NCBI GenBank assembly: GCA_015520145.1
Contig: WAQR01000086.1
Coordinates: 1 to 6,291, forward strand
Direction of reading: 5' to 3'
Source of the DNA: Candidatus Hydrothermarchaeota archaeon
GTDB lineage: Archaea; Hydrothermarchaeota; Hydrothermarchaeia; Hydrothermarchaeales; WAQR01
Length of the DNA stretch: 6,291 nt
Both the position numbers and the translations under genes were made by a program. Numbering within the stretch: position 1 is the first letter of the stretch; the number at the start of each line of letters is the position of its first letter. The notes beneath the pieces were generated by a model. It was given only the letters and a program-made list of their open reading frames with translations. It did no database searches and was not told the DNA's origin. Shown here piece by piece: positions 4,496 through 6,291 of the stretch.

Positions 4496-6291
4496 ATGAA
4501 ACCGCCGTATCTTGGAAAAATCAATCTTTTCTGGTGCAGGACGTGTAATGTCCCTGTTCTGGGCAGGGTATGCGGGATATGTGAACGCCGGACAGAAGAG
4601 GTACCGATAACGCCACCTGGAGACGTGCGCCCGGCGTTTGAAGAGGATATCAGGCTTATAAACAGGACGACCTCAAAGCAGTTTGGAACAGCGCTGATAC
4701 CTGATGATAGGGTCGTATTATTAAACAGTGCCTCAGGCTTTGATAGGTTCGATGAGGTCATCATGGACGGGAAGACCCTGGGCGTGCTTAAATATGATTT
4801 AAAGTCGCAGGCATTCGAGTTTTTGCCAAGGCTCGCCGGGGCAGGGAGGCTTGTTTTGGGAAAGAAAGTTGTTGAAATCGATGGGTCTGCTGTGGAATAT
4901 ATCTTGAAAGGCGCAAGCGTTTTAATGCCTGGTGTTAAGAGTTTTGATGAGTCAATAGAAGAGGACGAGGAGGTGATAGTGACCTCAAATGGAGAGGTCA
5001 TCGCGGTTGGGAGGAGCAGACTTTCCGGGAAAGCCGCAAAGAAACAGAGAAGAGGGATATTTGTAAAATGCAGGAGATACGGCAGGGTGGAAGAGACAGC
5101 TATCCCGGCAGGCGGCCAGACCTGGGACGATGTGGTGAGGGCAAACAGGGATATTATAGATACGTATGAATCCGAGGCATTACGTTTTATCAAGGAGGTC
5201 TCAGGCGAGATAAGGCTGCCAGAGGCAGTGGCGTTCAGCGGTGGGAAGGACAGCCTTGCAACACTGCTGCTGGTGAAAAAGGTGATTGATGATGTGCCCC
5301 TTATGTTTATCGATACAGGTCTGGAGTTTCCGGAGACTGTGGAACACGTGAAGGAGATTGCAGAGGGGTATGGGCTTGAGCTTCTAACCGAGCGTGCGGG
5401 CGACGGGTTCTGGCGCGGGACTGAGTATTTCGGTCCGCCTGGCAGGGATTACAGGTGGTGCTGCAAGATATGCAAACTCGGCCCGACGACGAGGCTGATT
5501 TCAAGGCATTTCAGGGACGGGTGCCTGAGTTTTATCGGCCAGCGGCGGTACGAGTCAGAGGTCAGGGCACGAAGCGAGAGGGTATGGAGAAACCCATGGG
5601 TACCGTCACAGGTCGGGGCAAGTCCGATACAGAACTGGTCTGCACTCCATGTGTGGCTGTATCTTATGAGAGAGGGCGTCATGACCAACTCCCTTTACAG
5701 CAGGGGGCTTGAGAGGATTGGATGCTGGGCGTGTCCTGCGTCTGATATAGCGGAGTTCGAGGTGATGAGGTCGACGCACAGGGATTTACTTGACATGTGG
5801 AGGGAAACGCTTGAACAGTCAGGTATCTCGCCAGAAGAGCAGAAATACGGGTTCTGGAGGTGGAGGAATCCGTCAGGTGGGCAGAGGAGGCTGGCGTCTG
5901 ATCTGGGGCTGAGTACACGGAGGAGGAATGAAAAGGTGTTTAAGTACCGTGTCTGCGATTCCAGGGCTACAGGGAAATTCGAATCGTTTGATTTTTCTGA
6001 TTTTGGTAGGGCGGCAAATCTTGCATTGATATTTGGAGAGGTTGAGAGGGGAGAGGAGTATTTTAGGGTGAGGGGTATGACGATATATAGAAACGGTGAG
6101 TTCGAGGTGAATCTGGGCGATGCAGGAGATGCGGGAGATGCAGGAGACGAGATGGAGAGAGTGAAGATCCTGTTCGGCATCATTGAGCGGGGTAAGAACT
6201 GTTTCGGATGCGGGGTATGTATCGGGCAGTGCAAATCCGGGGCGGTTGAGATTCGTGAGGGCAGGGTTTTTATAAACGGCAATTGTATAAG
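4496..6291 (+). CDS. Zinc-ribbon / PUA / PAPS-reductase-like / ferredoxin multidomain protein (3' partial)
   Basis: The reading frame is open for 598 codons to the window end. In order: a zinc ribbon, CxxC-x8-CxxC (Cys14, 17, 26, 29); a PUA domain at about 120-200 (ILKGASVLMPGV from residue 136, then VIVTSNGEVIAVGRSRLSG); a PAPS-reductase-family domain at about 240-420 with the pyrophosphate loop SGGKDS (248-253), GQRRYES (348-354) with Arg357, and PIQNWSALHVW (377-387); and a C-terminal ferredoxin cluster CxxCxxCxxxC (Cys569, 572, 575, 579), with Cys597 opening a probable second one. Cys322, Cys323 and Cys326 with Cys410 and Cys413 resemble the CC-x(about 80)-CxxC iron-sulfur motif of APS reductases. 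The ECGLH tail of CysH is not seen. Sulfonucleotide or RNA-directed sulfur transfer is inferred, not known. The conserved-looking MKPPYLGKINLFWC opening supports the ATG at 4496, but the frame is open back to a TAA at 4271-4273, with an alternative ATG at 4352. The Shine-Dalgarno match is poor. Confidence 0.88.
   Translation, partial: MKPPYLGKINLFWCRTCNVPVLGRVCGICERRTEEVPITPPGDVRPAFEEDIRLINRTTSKQFGTALIPDDRVVLLNSASGFDRFDEVIMDGKTLGVLKYDLKSQAFEFLPRLAGAGRLVLGKKVVEIDGSAVEYILKGASVLMPGVKSFDESIEEDEEVIVTSNGEVIAVGRSRLSGKAAKKQRRGIFVKCRRYGRVEETAIPAGGQTWDDVVRANRDIIDTYESEALRFIKEVSGEIRLPEAVAFSGGKDSLATLLLVKKVIDDVPLMFIDTGLEFPETVEHVKEIAEGYGLELLTERAGDGFWRGTEYFGPPGRDYRWCCKICKLGPTTRLISRHFRDGCLSFIGQRRYESEVRARSERVWRNPWVPSQVGASPIQNWSALHVWLYLMREGVMTNSLYSRGLERIGCWACPASDIAEFEVMRSTHRDLLDMWRETLEQSGISPEEQKYGFWRWRNPSGGQRRLASDLGLSTRRRNEKVFKYRVCDSRATGKFESFDFSDFGRAANLALIFGEVERGEEYFRVRGMTIYRNGEFEVNLGDAGDAGDAGDEMERVKILFGIIERGKNCFGCGVCIGQCKSGAVEIREGRVFINGNCI
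6121..6147 (+). repeat. 9-bp in-frame tandem repeat (Gly-Asp-Ala type) in the PAPS-reductase-like gene
   Basis: Three 9-bp units, TGCAGGAGA, TGCGGGAGA and TGCAGGAGA, encode a GDAGDAGDAGD run at about residues 541-551. This forms a flexible acidic linker between the preceding domain and the C-terminal ferredoxin cluster. It resembles in style, unit size and partly in sequence the 9-bp repeat in cobQ. Confidence 0.85.

Noticed and set aside
4237..5193. Long 318-codon open frame on the minus strand over the MFS end, the repeats and the start of the last gene
   Set aside because: It lies antisense to a clearly recognisable zinc-ribbon/PUA protein, crosses the non-coding repeat array, and its translation is a Ser/Thr/Pro/Leu-rich mixture with no family resemblance. 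It is a shadow frame.
5695..6282. 195-codon minus-strand frame at the right end
   Set aside because: It is antisense to the PAPS-reductase and ferredoxin-like domains and shows only low-complexity Ser/Pro-rich sequence, including an antisense copy of the GDA repeat.

Overview
The window looks archaeal, most likely from a methanogen-related or methane/alkane-oxidising euryarchaeote. The evidence is AT-rich TATA-like boxes about 25-30 bp upstream of starts with little or no leader, an archaeal-type cobyric acid synthase, a stand-alone HEAT-repeat protein, and a multidomain zinc-ribbon / PUA / PAPS-reductase-like / ferredoxin protein of a kind I know from methanogenic archaea. The genus cannot be named from this sequence.

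Layout. Bases 1-83 hold the first 27 codons of a secreted protein on the minus strand, cut by the window edge. A 258-bp divergent intergenic region (84-341) follows, with a TATA-like box for each side and a 15-bp tandem duplication. A seven-unit HEAT-repeat protein (342-1286, +) converges tail to tail, with an 8-bp gap, on cobyric acid synthase cobQ/cbiP (1295-2962, -). cobQ is divergent from a 402-residue MFS transporter (3075-4283, +) across 112 bp. A 212-bp intergenic stretch made largely of short tandem repeats then leads into a long gene (4496 to the window end, +) encoding the four-domain sulfonucleotide-reductase-like protein, which runs off the right edge.

How the genes relate. There is no clear single pathway. 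CobQ amidates the corrin ring during cobamide synthesis. The MFS gene next to it has no visible substrate signature, so a corrinoid link is only a guess. The PAPS-reductase-like protein joins an ATP-pyrophosphatase-type nucleotide site, two cysteine clusters, an RNA-binding-type PUA domain and a ferredoxin domain, which suggests sulfur or redox chemistry on a nucleotide or RNA substrate. I know of no established reaction for this architecture.

The recurring oddity is short tandem repeats in four different places. An in-frame minisatellite lies inside cobQ (12-bp units, then 9-bp units). A mosaic of 11-, 10- and 13-bp repeats fills the region before the last gene. A 9-bp in-frame repeat lies inside that gene. 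Smaller duplications occur in the two divergent promoter regions. This suggests a genome prone to replication slippage that tolerates expansions in linkers and leaders. I found no RNA gene, CRISPR array, insertion sequence or obvious phage or defence gene.
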